A stretch of 64,000 nucleotides of DNA from Streptomyces flaveolus. Its GTDB lineage: Bacteria > Actinomycetota > Actinomycetes > Streptomycetales > Streptomycetaceae. A program made the translations under genes and the position numbers. The notes below the pieces were generated by a model that made no database searches, was not told the DNA's origin, and saw nothing but the letters and a program-made list of their open reading frames with translations. The DNA lies in assembly GCF_000716535.1 (NCBI RefSeq), contig NZ_JNWV01000016.1, forward strand, positions 1 through 64,000, given 5' to 3'. Numbering within the stretch: position 1 is the stretch's first letter; each line of letters begins with the position of its first letter. This document shows positions 1 to 7,940 of the stretch, piece by piece.

Positions 1-421
1 CGATGAGCGAGCCGAACAGGTACAGCCAGTAGGCGAACATGTTCAGCCGGGGGAACGCCACGTCGGGCGCTCCGATCTGCAACGGCATGATCCAGTTCGT
101 GAATCCGGCGAACAGCGGGGTGGCGAACATCAGCAGCATCACGGTGCCGTGCATCGTGAACAGCTGGTTGTACTGCTCGGGAGAGATGATCTGGAGCCCC
201 GGGCGGGCCAGTTCGGCCCGGATGATCAGCGCCATCAGCCCGCCGACCAGGAAGAACCCGAACGACGTCGTCAGGTACAGCGTGCCGATCGTCTTGTGGT
301 CCGTGGTCGTCAGCCACTTCACCACGACATTGCCGGGCTGCTTGCGCCGGACCGGCAACTCGTTCTCGTACGAGTCCTCGGCTGCCGCGCCACCGCCCTG
401 GGGTTCGTTGAGGATGCTCAC
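1..421 (-). CDS. ctaD: Cytochrome c oxidase subunit I, N-terminal part
   Basis: This is the first 140 residues of the catalytic haem-copper subunit of aa3 oxidase, which reduces oxygen to water and pumps protons in the membrane. The gene runs off the left edge. The start is GTG at 421. The protein opens with a short acidic tail, then [11 protein letters not shown], a first membrane helix, and FTMHGTVM near residue 91, whose His is a haem a ligand. In the usual Streptomyces cluster ctaC precedes ctaD; here the upstream neighbour is an unrelated divergent gene, so this looks like a second, orphan ctaD. Identity is very secure; the orphan status is inferred from one side only. Confidence 0.95.
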   Translation of the reverse strand, partial: MSILNEPQGGGAAAEDSYENELPVRRKQPGNVVVKWLTTTDHKTIGTLYLTTSFGFFLVGGLMALIIRAELARPGLQIISPEQYNQLFTMHGTVMLLMFATPLFAGFTNWIMPLQIGAPDVAFPRLNMFAYWLYLFGSLI

Positions 422-667
422 AAGTCGTCCGTCTCCCGATGCTCGCCGTCCGCCCACGACAGGACGTCGGTCACCCGCCATCCTCACCACGCGAGCCCGC
501 CCCCGGGCCCCTGAGCGTGCGACGTGCGGCCATTCGGATGACGGATACACCCGACCGGCCCAACGAGCCACGACCGCGCGGCCGGCCGACACCGTCCCGC
601 CCCCGCCCGTTACGATCGCCCTTCCCGTGCCGGCCGGCACCGCGGGAACGAGGGGGGAGCCAGCCTG

Positions 668-1036
668 ATGTGGGACGGCGCGTTCTACCGCGTTCGACGC
701 GACGGATACGAGATCTGCTTCGTGCCCGACGCCGGGGTACCCCTCGACGAGATCGACGACGTCGACATGTGGGTGCTCTTCGACAACGGGGAACGCTGGT
801 CGGGCACGATCTACACCCTGGACAACGTCCGCCGCACGATGGACCGCTGGCGAGAGACCGGTGAATGCCTCGACGGCCGGTACTTCTACGTCTGGGACGG
901 TCTCATCGTCCGCGACCGAGGCATACCCGAGATGGTGGACGCCGTGGACGACCTCGTCCGCGACGGCTCGTACACAAGCGTCTTCCGGGACATGGGCCGG
1001 GAAGACCCTGAAGGCCCGGAAGACGTGGACGGCTGA
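668..1036 (+). CDS. Small acidic protein of unknown function
   Basis: 122 residues that I do not recognise as a named family. The ATG is preceded by a good purine-rich Shine-Dalgarno (GAGGGGGGAG). The product is acidic and rich in Asp, Trp and Tyr, with no signal peptide or membrane segment, so it is probably cytoplasmic. It diverges from ctaD with about 245 bp between them. A GC-rich hairpin follows the stop. Its compact acidic composition resembles small partner or immunity-type proteins, but nothing in the sequence or its neighbours proves that. Confidence 0.75.
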   Translation: MWDGAFYRVRRDGYEICFVPDAGVPLDEIDDVDMWVLFDNGERWSGTIYTLDNVRRTMDRWRETGECLDGRYFYVWDGLIVRDRGIPEMVDAVDDLVRDGSYTSVFRDMGREDPEGPEDVDG

Positions 1037-1062
1037 GGCCCCTGCCCCCGTCGAGGGAGGAC

Positions 1063-1088
1063 CCCCCGGGGCTCGGCAACGCCGGGGG
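1063..1088. terminator. GC-rich hairpin after the 668-1036 gene
   Basis: CCCCCGG at 1063-1069 pairs with CCGGGGG at 1082-1088 around a 12-base loop, about 27 bases after the stop codon. There is no T tract, which is common for Streptomyces terminators. Confidence 0.4.
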
Positions 1089-1318
1089 CGGGGCGCGTCG
1101 ACGACCGGCGGGGGCGTTGTCAGTGCCCCCGGTTATGGTCCTCGGCGCGCGGCCGGTTTCCGGGGGTTCCAGCTCTGGAGGGGATGGCTGCATCCCCGGT
1201 CTGTGCGGGGGCGGCCCGGAGAGGTTGTCCGGGACCCAACCCACGGCCGGGCTTCGTCGATGGCCAGGGAACGACCTGTCAGCGCCGGCCGCGCACCCTC
1301 TCCCCAGCGAGGGGCCCG

Positions 1319-1699
1319 TCAGGGGGCGGGTTCGATGTCCCCCGCGAAGACGATCATCTGGTCGATGCGGTTCGTACCGGGCCGCAGGTGCACCACGTCC
1401 GTCCCGGCCAGCCGCGGTCCGCCGTCCGGTGTGGTGAAGACCCACTGGTAGCGGGCCCACTCACCCGGCATGTCCACCGCCGAACAGCGGACCATCGTGC
1501 CGGCGCCGGCGGGGTGGCGGCGGATGTCCAGCACGAACCGTTCGACCGCCTCCACCCCCTCGCTCCGTCCCAGCGGACCCCAGAACACCACGTCGGAGGT
1601 CAGGGCCTGGGACAGCAGGGAGATCACCTGACCGTCTTCCCGGGCGTTGAACGCGGAGAGGAACATGTCGATCGCTGACTGCGCGGCTTCTTCCAGCAT
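1319..1699 (-). CDS. SnoaL/NTF2-like protein
   Basis: A 126-residue cytoplasmic protein with the pattern of the SnoaL/NTF2 fold: an N-terminal helix pair (AIDMFLSAFNAREDGQVISLL) and then strands containing VVFWGPLGR, WARYQWVFTTPDG and RIDQMIVFAGD. Members are small cone-shaped proteins that act as isomerases, hydrolases or ligand-binding domains. No catalytic residue can be assigned here. It ends about 280 bp from the preceding + gene and starts about 43 bp downstream of the arsM stop on the same strand, so it may be co-transcribed with arsM. Confidence 0.75.
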   Translation of the reverse strand: MLEEAAQSAIDMFLSAFNAREDGQVISLLSQALTSDVVFWGPLGRSEGVEAVERFVLDIRRHPAGAGTMVRCSAVDMPGEWARYQWVFTTPDGGPRLAGTDVVHLRPGTNRIDQMIVFAGDIEPAP

Positions 1700-1742
1700 G
1701 CAGCAGTCATATCAGCCGCGCCCCGGCGCGGCCGACGGCCTC

Positions 1743-2489
1743 TCAGGGCTTGACCGCGCGCACGACCGCGGAGTGCATCCCGTCGGCCACGGGGTGGGTC
1801 GGCGTGATCTGGACGTCGGTGAACCCGGCGGCCTCCAGCCCGGCCCGGTACTCGGCGAAGGACAGGGCGCCGGCGATGCAGCCCACATGGTCGCCGCGCT
1901 CGGCCCGCTGCGCGGGGGTGAGGGTGTCGTCGGCGACGACGTCGGTCACGCCGATGCGCCCGCCCGGCCTCAGCACACGGAAGGTCTCGGCGAAGACGGC
2001 CGGCTTGTCGACGGACAGGTTGATCACACAGTTGGAGATCACGACGTCGATGGTGCCGGCCGGCAGCGGGACGGCCTCGATGGTGCCCTTGAGGAACTCC
2101 ACGTTCGTCGCCCCGGCCTTCCGCGCGTTGGACAGCGCCAGGGCGAGCATCTCCTCGGTCATGTCCAGCCCGTACGCCTTCCCCGTCGGCCCGACGCGGC
2201 GCGCGGACAGCAGGACGTCGATGCCGCCGCCGGAGCCGAGGTCGAGGACCCGCTCGCCCTCGCGCAGCTCGGCCACGGCGGTCGGGTTGCCACAGCCGAG
2301 GGAGGCGGCGACGGCCTCGGCGGGCAGCGTCTCGCGGTCGTCGGCGGCGTAGAGGGCGGAGCCGAAGTGCTCGTCCACCTCGATCGGTCCGGGCCCGCAG
2401 CAGGCGGTGCCGCCGTCGGTGACCTCCAGGGCGGCGGCGGCATAGCGCCGGCGGACGGTTTCGCGCAGGTCGGTGGGCTGCTCAGGCAT
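1743..2489 (-). CDS. arsM: Arsenite S-adenosylmethionine methyltransferase
   Basis: ArsM methylates As(III) using SAM, giving mono- to trimethylated arsenicals that are volatile or less retained. The 248 residues show motif I (LDLGSGGGID, 82-91), the following SAM-binding strands, and the cysteines expected of the family: C66 in LGCGNP, C154 in SNCVINL and C204 in VGCIAG, plus a CC pair at 30-31. The ATG at 2489 has an AGGAGTG Shine-Dalgarno. It diverges from arsR with a shared 105-bp region carrying a candidate ArsR operator, so arsenite induction is likely. Family assignment is confident; activity is inferred. Confidence 0.93.
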   Translation of the reverse strand: MPEQPTDLRETVRRRYAAAALEVTDGGTACCGPGPIEVDEHFGSALYAADDRETLPAEAVAASLGCGNPTAVAELREGERVLDLGSGGGIDVLLSARRVGPTGKAYGLDMTEEMLALALSNARKAGATNVEFLKGTIEAVPLPAGTIDVVISNCVINLSVDKPAVFAETFRVLRPGGRIGVTDVVADDTLTPAQRAERGDHVGCIAGALSFAEYRAGLEAAGFTDVQITPTHPVADGMHSAVVRAVKP

Positions 2490-2538
2490 GACTCACTCCT
2501 GGGTGACGGGGCACGACGGTGCCCCGGAACGGCTTGTA

Positions 2539-2585
2539 TTGACGTTCGTTGATGCAACCTTGCGCCTTGGTTCGAAAAACGTCAA
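2539..2585. promoter_or_regulatory. Candidate ArsR operator between arsM and arsR
   Basis: TTGACGTT at 2539-2546 and its exact inverse AACGTCAA at 2578-2585 flank a centre near 2562, in an unusually AT-rich stretch between the divergent genes. The right arm lies only 10 bases before the arsR ATG (2595) and no Shine-Dalgarno is visible there, so arsR may be a leaderless transcript. Binding by the neighbouring ArsR is inferred. Confidence 0.6.
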
Positions 2586-2594
2586 CATAGACGC

Positions 2595-2972
2595 ATGTCG
2601 AAACAAGAGCTTGAGGTGATCGGCCAGGACGAGGGCACCGCCTGCTGCGCGGGAGTGTCCACGGCCCCCCTCGACGACGAGCGGGCCGCCGAGCTGGCCA
2701 AGGTCTTCAAGGCCCTGGGCGACCCGGTCCGGCTGCGGCTGCTGTCGATGATCGCCTCCCGTGAGGGCGGCGAGGTGTGCGTGTGCGAGATGACGCCCGC
2801 GTTCGAGCTGTCCCAGCCGACGATCTCCCACCACCTCAAGCTCCTGCGCCAGGCCGGCCTCATCGACTGCGAGCGCCGTGGCACCTGGGTCTACTACTGG
2901 GTGCTGCCGGGGGCCCTCGACCGTCTCGCGGCGTTCCTGGCGACGCCCACGGCCGCCGGGGCGCACACGTGA
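2595..2972 (+). CDS. arsR: ArsR/SmtB-family arsenic-sensing repressor
   Basis: 125-residue winged-helix repressor that leaves its operator when As(III) binds. The recognition helix region is SQPTISHHLKLLRQAG (73-88). Two Cys sites are visible: C62 and C64 in GEVCVCEM just before the DNA-binding helices, as in classical ArsR proteins, and an extra CC pair at 17-18 in the N-terminal extension (TACCAG), like the CC in ArsM. The stop TGA overlaps the GTG of the aquaporin gene, so the two are translationally coupled. Both divergent transcripts are probably controlled through the shared palindrome. Confidence 0.93.
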   Translation: MSKQELEVIGQDEGTACCAGVSTAPLDDERAAELAKVFKALGDPVRLRLLSMIASREGGEVCVCEMTPAFELSQPTISHHLKLLRQAGLIDCERRGTWVYYWVLPGALDRLAAFLATPTAAGAHT

Positions 2973-3928
2973 CCGCCTCCCTGGGGCGACGGGCCCTGGC
3001 CGAGGCCGTCGGAACGGCCGCGCTAGTCGCGGTGGTGGTCGGCTCCGGCATCCAGGCCACTGGACTGTCCCGGGACGTCGGCGTGCAACTGCTCGCCAAC
3101 TCGCTGGCCACCGTCTTCGGCCTCGGCGTGCTCATCGCCCTGCTCGGGCCCGTCTCCGGCGCCCACTTCAACCCGGTGGTCACACTGGCGGCCTGGTCCA
3201 CCGGCCGCCGCACCGGCGACGGGCCCGCCGCGCGGGACGTGGCCGCCTACGTCCCCGCGCAGATCGCGGGAGCGGTGGCGGGCACGGTCCTGGCCGACGC
3301 CATGTTCGGCGAGCCGCTGGTGCGGTGGTCGACGCACGACCGCTCGGCCGGGCACCTGGTGCTGGGCGAGGTCGTGGCCACCGCCGGCCTGGTCCTCGTC
3401 GTCCTCGGCCTGTCCCGGGCCGGCCGCGCCCCCCTTGCCCCGGTCGCGGTGGCGTCGTACATCGGGGCGGCCTACTGGTTCACGTCCTCGACGTCCTTCG
3501 CCAATCCGGCGGTGACGATCGGCAGGGCGTTCACGGACACGTTCGCCGGCATCGCGCCCGGCTCGGTCGGGGCGTTCGTGGCGGCGCAGGTGGTGGGTGC
3601 GGCCCTCGGCGTGGCGCTGGTGTCCGTGGTCTTCGGCCGTCCGGCCGCCGCACGGGGTCAGGCCACGGGCGCGGGCGGCGACGCCGTCCCGCGCGCCGAT
3701 GCCCCGGTCGTGCAGGGTGGTACGCCGGTCCTGCGTGCCGATGTTCCGGTCGTGCAGGGCGGTGCTCCGGTCCCACGCGTCGATGTTCCGGTCGTGCAGG
3801 GCGCCGCCGTTCCGCGTGCCGATGTCCCCGTCGTCCAGGGCGATGCCCCGCTCCCGCGCGCCGATGCCCCGGCCCCGGCCCCGGCTCCGCGAGGCGAGCC
3901 CGGAATCGCCGCCCCCACCCACCCGTGA
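2969..3928 (+). CDS. MIP/aquaglyceroporin of the ars operon
   Basis: A membrane channel of the aquaporin superfamily, 319 residues from the GTG that overlaps the arsR stop. The two half-helix signatures are HFNPV (N68-P69-V70) and FANPA (N179-P180-A181), with six predicted membrane helices through about residue 223. In some bacteria an aquaglyceroporin (AqpS in Sinorhizobium) replaces the arsenite pump: ArsC makes As(III) and the channel lets it flow out. No arsB or ACR3 gene is present here, so the same design is likely. The cytoplasmic C-terminus is odd: about 60 residues of near-tandem 13-14-residue units (DVPVVQGGAPVPR type). Confidence 0.9.
   Translation: MTASLGRRALAEAVGTAALVAVVVGSGIQATGLSRDVGVQLLANSLATVFGLGVLIALLGPVSGAHFNPVVTLAAWSTGRRTGDGPAARDVAAYVPAQIAGAVAGTVLADAMFGEPLVRWSTHDRSAGHLVLGEVVATAGLVLVVLGLSRAGRAPLAPVAVASYIGAAYWFTSSTSFANPAVTIGRAFTDTFAGIAPGSVGAFVAAQVVGAALGVALVSVVFGRPAAARGQATGAGGDAVPRADAPVVQGGTPVLRADVPVVQGGAPVPRVDVPVVQGAAVPRADVPVVQGDAPLPRADAPAPAPAPRGEPGIAAPTHP
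3695..3868 (+). repeat. Minisatellite coding the aquaporin C-terminal tail
   Basis: Four consecutive in-frame units of about 42, 42, 39 and 42 bp encode D(A/V)PVVQG-type 13-14-residue repeats, followed by a Pro-Ala run. Copy number could change by slippage without breaking the frame. Confidence 0.8.
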
Positions 3929-3968
3929 CCACCGCCCCCCATCGATCACCGACCCGGAAGACACCGCC

Positions 3969-4400
3969 ATGAGCACCCCCGCCCCCGCCCCAACCCGCCC
4001 CTCCGTCCTCTTCGTCTGTGTTCACAACGCCGGCCGCTCCCAGATGGCCGCCGCTTTCCTCACCCACCTCGCCGGGGACGCGGTCGAGGTGCGGTCGGCC
4101 GGGTCGGCGCCCGCCGACACGGTCAACCCGGCCGTCGTGGCGGCGATGCGGGAGACGGGCATCGACATCTCCGCCGAGACCCCGAAGGTCCTGACCACCG
4201 ACGCGGTGCGGGCGTCCGACGTGGTGATCACCATGGGGTGCGGCGACACCTGCCCGGTCTTCCCCGGCAAGACGTACCTGGACTGGCGGCTGGACGATCC
4301 CGCAGGGCAGGGCGTCGACGCCGTACGCCCCATCCGCGACGAGATCGAGCACCGCGTCCGCGGCCTGCTCGCCGACCTGGGAGTGGCGCCCCGCGGCTGA
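3969..4400 (+). CDS. arsC: Arsenate reductase, low-molecular-weight phosphatase type
   Basis: 143 residues. Reduces arsenate to arsenite in the cytoplasm. The phosphate-binding loop is C17-VHNAG-R23 (CX5R), followed by the GSAP loop; further cysteines are C91 and C95 in MGCGDTCPVF, and the acidic catalytic loop is YLDWRLDDP. In actinobacteria such enzymes are recycled either by thioredoxin through a Cys triad or by mycothiol/mycoredoxin; sequence alone does not decide here. The start is the ATG 40 bp after the aquaporin stop; the operon is arsR-aqp-arsC. Confidence 0.93.
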   Translation: MSTPAPAPTRPSVLFVCVHNAGRSQMAAAFLTHLAGDAVEVRSAGSAPADTVNPAVVAAMRETGIDISAETPKVLTTDAVRASDVVITMGCGDTCPVFPGKTYLDWRLDDPAGQGVDAVRPIRDEIEHRVRGLLADLGVAPRG

Positions 4401-4506
4401 CGGCCGCCACGCCGGTGCTCGTCGCCGAAGACCCCGGTACGGGCCGGGGGACCGATGGCCGTGATCCCCCGGTCCCACGCGGGCCCTGGCGGCTAGGATC
4501 CCTGGC

Positions 4507-5451
4507 ATGGCCCTGACTCTGAGCGACGTGGAGCGGTTCGAGGCGGCCCGGCCCCGGCTGGAGGCCATCGCCTATCGCCTGCTCGGTTCCGCGAGCGAGG
4601 CCGAGGACGTGGTGCAGGAGACGTTCCTGCGCTGGCAGGCCGCCGGCGCCGACCACATCGAGGTCCCCGAGGCCTGGCTGACGAAGGTGCTCACCAACCT
4701 CTGCCTCAACCAGCTCACCTCGGCCCGCGCGCGGCGCGAGACCTACGTGGGCCAGTGGCTGCCCGAGCCGCTGCTCGCCGGAGACCCGATGCTGGGCCCG
4801 GCCGACACCGCGGAACAGCGCGAGTCGGTGTCGTACGCCGTTCTCACCCTGCTGGAGCGCCTGTCCCCGGGCGAGCGGGCGGTGTACGTGCTGCGGGAGG
4901 CCTTCGACTACCCGCACCGGGAGATCGCCGAGATCCTCGACATCAGCGAGGCCGCGAGCCAGCAGATCTTCCACCGGGCCAAGAAGCACGTCGCGGACGG
5001 CAAGGCCCGCACCGAGATCGACGAGGCCGCCGCCCGGCGGATCGTCGAGGAGTTCCTGGCCGCCGCCACCAGCGGCCGGACCGAGCCGCTGGTACGGCTG
5101 CTCACCCAGGACGCCATCTCGATCGGTGACGGCGGCGGCAAGGTCCCGGCCCGCACGAAGGCCTTCGAGGGCGCGCTCGCGGTCGCCAAGTTCATGCGGG
5201 GCCTGTTCAAGCCCGGCAAGGCCAAGCAGAACCTGGTCGGCGGCTCGCCCGAGGTCTACGCCAGTACCGCCAACGGCGAGCCGGCCGTCGTGGCGGTCCT
5301 CGACGGTCGGGTCATCGGCGTCATCTGCCTGGAGGTCACCGCCGACGGCATCCGCGCGTTCCGCGGCCAGGCCAACCCCGACAAGCTCGAACGCGCGACC
5401 AGGCACTGGGCGGCCACCGACCACGGCGAACCCCTGCTCCACGCCTTCTGA
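4507..5451 (+). CDS. ECF41-type RNA polymerase sigma factor (SigJ-like)
   Basis: 314 residues. Sigma region 2 (about 10-75, SEAEDVVQETFLRWQ) and region 4 (110-165, HREIAEILDISEAASQQIFHRAKK) are followed by a SnoaL-like C-terminal domain that replaces a separate anti-sigma factor. The ECF41 signatures are present: WLPEPL in the linker (84-89), DGGGK (208-212) and NPDKL near 290. In this family the extension tunes the sigma factor, and the typical genomic partner is an oxidoreductase or a carboxymuconolactone decarboxylase; here an FAD oxidoreductase follows 127 bp downstream. The signal sensed is unknown. Confidence 0.92.
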   Translation: MALTLSDVERFEAARPRLEAIAYRLLGSASEAEDVVQETFLRWQAAGADHIEVPEAWLTKVLTNLCLNQLTSARARRETYVGQWLPEPLLAGDPMLGPADTAEQRESVSYAVLTLLERLSPGERAVYVLREAFDYPHREIAEILDISEAASQQIFHRAKKHVADGKARTEIDEAAARRIVEEFLAAATSGRTEPLVRLLTQDAISIGDGGGKVPARTKAFEGALAVAKFMRGLFKPGKAKQNLVGGSPEVYASTANGEPAVVAVLDGRVIGVICLEVTADGIRAFRGQANPDKLERATRHWAATDHGEPLLHAF

Positions 5452-5491
5452 TCCCGGGCTCCACGCTCTTCGACCACGCTCCTGATCCCGA

Positions 5492-5507
5492 TGTGAGGTG
5501 CTTCACA
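5492..5507. promoter_or_regulatory. TGTGA-N6-TCACA palindrome (CRP/FNR-type site)
   Basis: TGTGA at 5492-5496 and TCACA at 5503-5507 form a perfect CRP-like operator in the gap between the ECF41 sigma gene and the oxidoreductase, 72 bp before the latter's ATG. A second exact copy of the motif lies at 42719-42734. Regulator identity is inferred from the motif only. Confidence 0.5.
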
Positions 5508-5578
5508 CCGCGTTCCTGTCAGGAAACGGCGGGCCGCCCGGTTCAAGGGGCGAATCCGCTCAAGACAGGAGTCAGGAA

Positions 5579-6772
5579 ATGCAGCACCGCATCGTCGTCC
5601 TCGGAGCCGGATACACCGGAGCCATCACCGCCGGGCGCCTCGCCAGGCGGCTGCGCCGCGAAGACGTCGCCATCACCCTCGTCAACGCCGAGCCCGACTT
5701 CGTGGAGCGCGTCCGGCTGCACCAGCTCGCGACGGGCCAGGACCTCAAGCCCCGGCCGTTCGGCGAGATGTTCGCGGGCACCGGTGTCGAGCTGAGGCTC
5801 GCGCGGGTCACCGGCGTCGACGTCGACCGCAGGACCGTCGCCGTCACCGACGCCAACGGCGCCGGGGAACTGGAGTACGACACCCTCGTGTACGCCCTCG
5901 GCAGCGGCTGGAACGACCAGGGTGTCCCCGGCGTGGCCGAGCACGCCCACGAGATCGCCGGCCGTGCCGGAGCGCTGCGGCTGCGCGAGCGCCTGGCCGG
6001 GCTGGCGGCCGGGCAGCCGGTGGTCGTGGTCGGCGGCGGTCTCACCGGTCTGGAGGCGGTGGCCGAGATCGCCGAGGCCCGTCCGGACCTCGATGTCGCC
6101 CTCGCCGCTCGCGGCGGCCTCGGCGACTGGCTCTCCGCCAAGGGCCGCGCTCACGTGCGCAAGGTCTTCGCCGGGCTCGGCATCACGGTGCACGAGCACA
6201 CCGCCGTCGCCGCCGTGGCGGCCGACCACGTCACCACCGCCGACGGCACCTCGGTCCCGGCCGCGGTCACCGTGTGGACCACCGGCTTCGCCGTCCACCC
6301 GATCGCGCGGGCCACCAGCCTGGAGGTCACCGGCACCGGGCAGATCGTGGTCGACCGGTCCATGCGCTCGGTCTCGCACCCGGACGTGTACGCCGTCGGC
6401 GACGCGGCCCTGGCGATGGGCCCCGGCGACAAGCCGCTGCGGATGTCGTGCGCCTCGGGCGTCCCGACCGCCTGGCAGGCCGCCGACGCCATCGCGGCGC
6501 GCCTGACCGGCGGCAAGCTCCCGGAGGTGCCGCTGCGCTACTTCAACCAGTGCATCTCGCTCGGCCGCAAGGACGGCCTGATCCAGTACGTCACCGCGGA
6601 CGACCGCGCGGTGCGGGCGGCCCTGACCGGGCGGATCGCCGCCTTCTACAAGGAACTGGTCTGCAAGGGCGCGGCCTGGGGCGTCGCCAACCCCCTCCTC
6701 GTTCCGGCCCCGCGGCGGCGTGTGGTGCGGGAGCGGGCGGATGCGGTGGCACCGGCGAACGCGCCGGCCTGA
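5579..6772 (+). CDS. FAD-dependent pyridine nucleotide oxidoreductase (NDH-2-like)
   Basis: 397 residues of the NADH dehydrogenase II/ferredoxin-reductase-like flavoprotein fold. There is an N-terminal FAD Rossmann motif (GAGYTG, 9-14), a second nucleotide-binding motif (VVVGGGLTGLE, about 153-163) and the FAD-closing VYAVGDAA near 275. It is probably soluble or peripheral at the membrane. The ATG has a GACAGGAG Shine-Dalgarno. Position behind an ECF41 sigma factor matches the family's habit of controlling a neighbouring oxidoreductase, so it is the likely main target. Substrate is unknown. Confidence 0.88.
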   Translation: MQHRIVVLGAGYTGAITAGRLARRLRREDVAITLVNAEPDFVERVRLHQLATGQDLKPRPFGEMFAGTGVELRLARVTGVDVDRRTVAVTDANGAGELEYDTLVYALGSGWNDQGVPGVAEHAHEIAGRAGALRLRERLAGLAAGQPVVVVGGGLTGLEAVAEIAEARPDLDVALAARGGLGDWLSAKGRAHVRKVFAGLGITVHEHTAVAAVAADHVTTADGTSVPAAVTVWTTGFAVHPIARATSLEVTGTGQIVVDRSMRSVSHPDVYAVGDAALAMGPGDKPLRMSCASGVPTAWQAADAIAARLTGGKLPEVPLRYFNQCISLGRKDGLIQYVTADDRAVRAALTGRIAAFYKELVCKGAAWGVANPLLVPAPRRRVVRERADAVAPANAPA

Positions 6773-7048
6773 GACCGGCGTTCGGCACGGGGCTCCGCCA
6801 TGGGCGGCCGGAAGGCGTCCGGCGCCGGCCGCCGCGCGCACCACACCGGTTGTCGTCGGCGGTTCGGCGGCGACAACCGGGCGGCGCGGGCCGTGGCGGC
6901 CTCGTGCGGCACGCGGCTCGTGGCCGAACCGTGTGCCGCACGGGACGCGGTGCGCGTGTCCGGCCCGCTCCGGTTCCGGGTGCCACATCCGGCGTCACCC
7001 ACACCCGCGAACCGTGATGCACGCCGTTCCACACCCGTGGACCGTGAC

Positions 7049-7531
7049 TCATGTGCCGTCGTCGTCGAATCCGGCCTCGGCGAGTGCCAGCATGTGCGCG
7101 GCCGAAAGAGCGTTCCCCGGGTCGGCGGCCGTGCTCAGCAACCAGGTCGCCGCCGCGACCGACGAGCCGGGCGGGACGACCAGCAGTTCGCGGCGGCCCG
7201 CCGTGCCGTGGCCCAGGACGATGGCATGCGCCTCCGCGTCCACGGCCGACAGGGCGACTTCGATCACGTGTCCGGGCACCCGGACCAGGCGTGGGGCGTC
7301 GGGCCAGGCGACGGCGTCCACGGACACGCGCGTGACGGTGCCGAGACCGGGGTCCAGGGCACCGACCAGCGCCGGGAGCTCCAGTTCCAGCAGGTCGCAG
7401 CGCGGCCACCAGGCCCCGCCGAGGGGACCGCGGCCGACCCACGGTGCGAGGGTCAGCCGGGCGGCCGGCATCCGGTAGGTACGGGGCTCGTCCGGGGGGA
7501 CTTCCCCGGCCGGTGTTCCGGTGGCGTCCAC
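7049..7531 (-). CDS. DUF5994 family protein
   Basis: 160 residues with the DUF5994 pattern: a Pro/Arg-rich start, then RLTLAPWVGRGPLGGAWWPRCDLLELELPALV, a beta-rich middle and a C-terminal helix (AAHMLALAEAG). Function is unknown. It lies 16 bp after the stop of the SCO5918-like gene and is the last gene of cold-shock module A. A candidate GTG/ATG start near 7531 was taken; a shorter start at the MPAAR Met would also keep the domain. Confidence 0.8.
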   Translation of the reverse strand: MDATGTPAGEVPPDEPRTYRMPAARLTLAPWVGRGPLGGAWWPRCDLLELELPALVGALDPGLGTVTRVSVDAVAWPDAPRLVRVPGHVIEVALSAVDAEAHAIVLGHGTAGRRELLVVPPGSSVAAATWLLSTAADPGNALSAAHMLALAEAGFDDDGT

Positions 7532-7547
7532 CGCGCGGACCGGGGCG

Positions 7548-7853
7548 TCACCAGCGCCAGGCGTCCTCGTCGGCGCGCGTGGCCGGGGCGGGCGCGGCCG
7601 GCGCGGCCGGCGTGGCCGGGGGCGCGTCGTGGCAGGTGAAGCCGAGCCGGGTCAGTGCCCGGCGCATCTCGCCCGACGTGAAGTCCCGGCGGTCCTGCTT
7701 CGTGATCACTTCCCCGACCTGCATGACGGGGTAGACGCGGCGGCCGATGCTCACGGAGACGCCGGTGACCGGTTCGGGCGAGATGCCGCTCATCGACTGC
7801 TCGACCTCGCTCTTGATCAGGTCGAAGGGGAAACGGGCGATGACACAGCGCAT
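7548..7853 (-). CDS. SCO5918-family protein
   Basis: 101 residues beginning MRCVIARFPFDLIKSEV, with GRRVYPVMQVGEVITKQDRRDFTSGEM and a terminal Ala/Pro tail, matching the conserved Streptomyces family found next to a DEAD-box helicase. The middle may be a nucleic-acid-binding fold, but function is not known to me. The ATG at 7853 was preferred over a GTG at 7865 because TGTGGAG sits at the right distance before it. It is downstream of the helicase on the same strand, so the two are probably co-expressed in the cold. Confidence 0.8.
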   Translation of the reverse strand: MRCVIARFPFDLIKSEVEQSMSGISPEPVTGVSVSIGRRVYPVMQVGEVITKQDRRDFTSGEMRRALTRLGFTCHDAPPATPAAPAAPAPATRADEDAWRW

Positions 7854-7940
7854 GGCGGACTCCACAGGGTTGGGGGGCAGACAGCGAGGGATCGACCGTA
7901 GGCTCGCCCCGGACGCGGGGAGCGAATCCCGGTACCTGGA

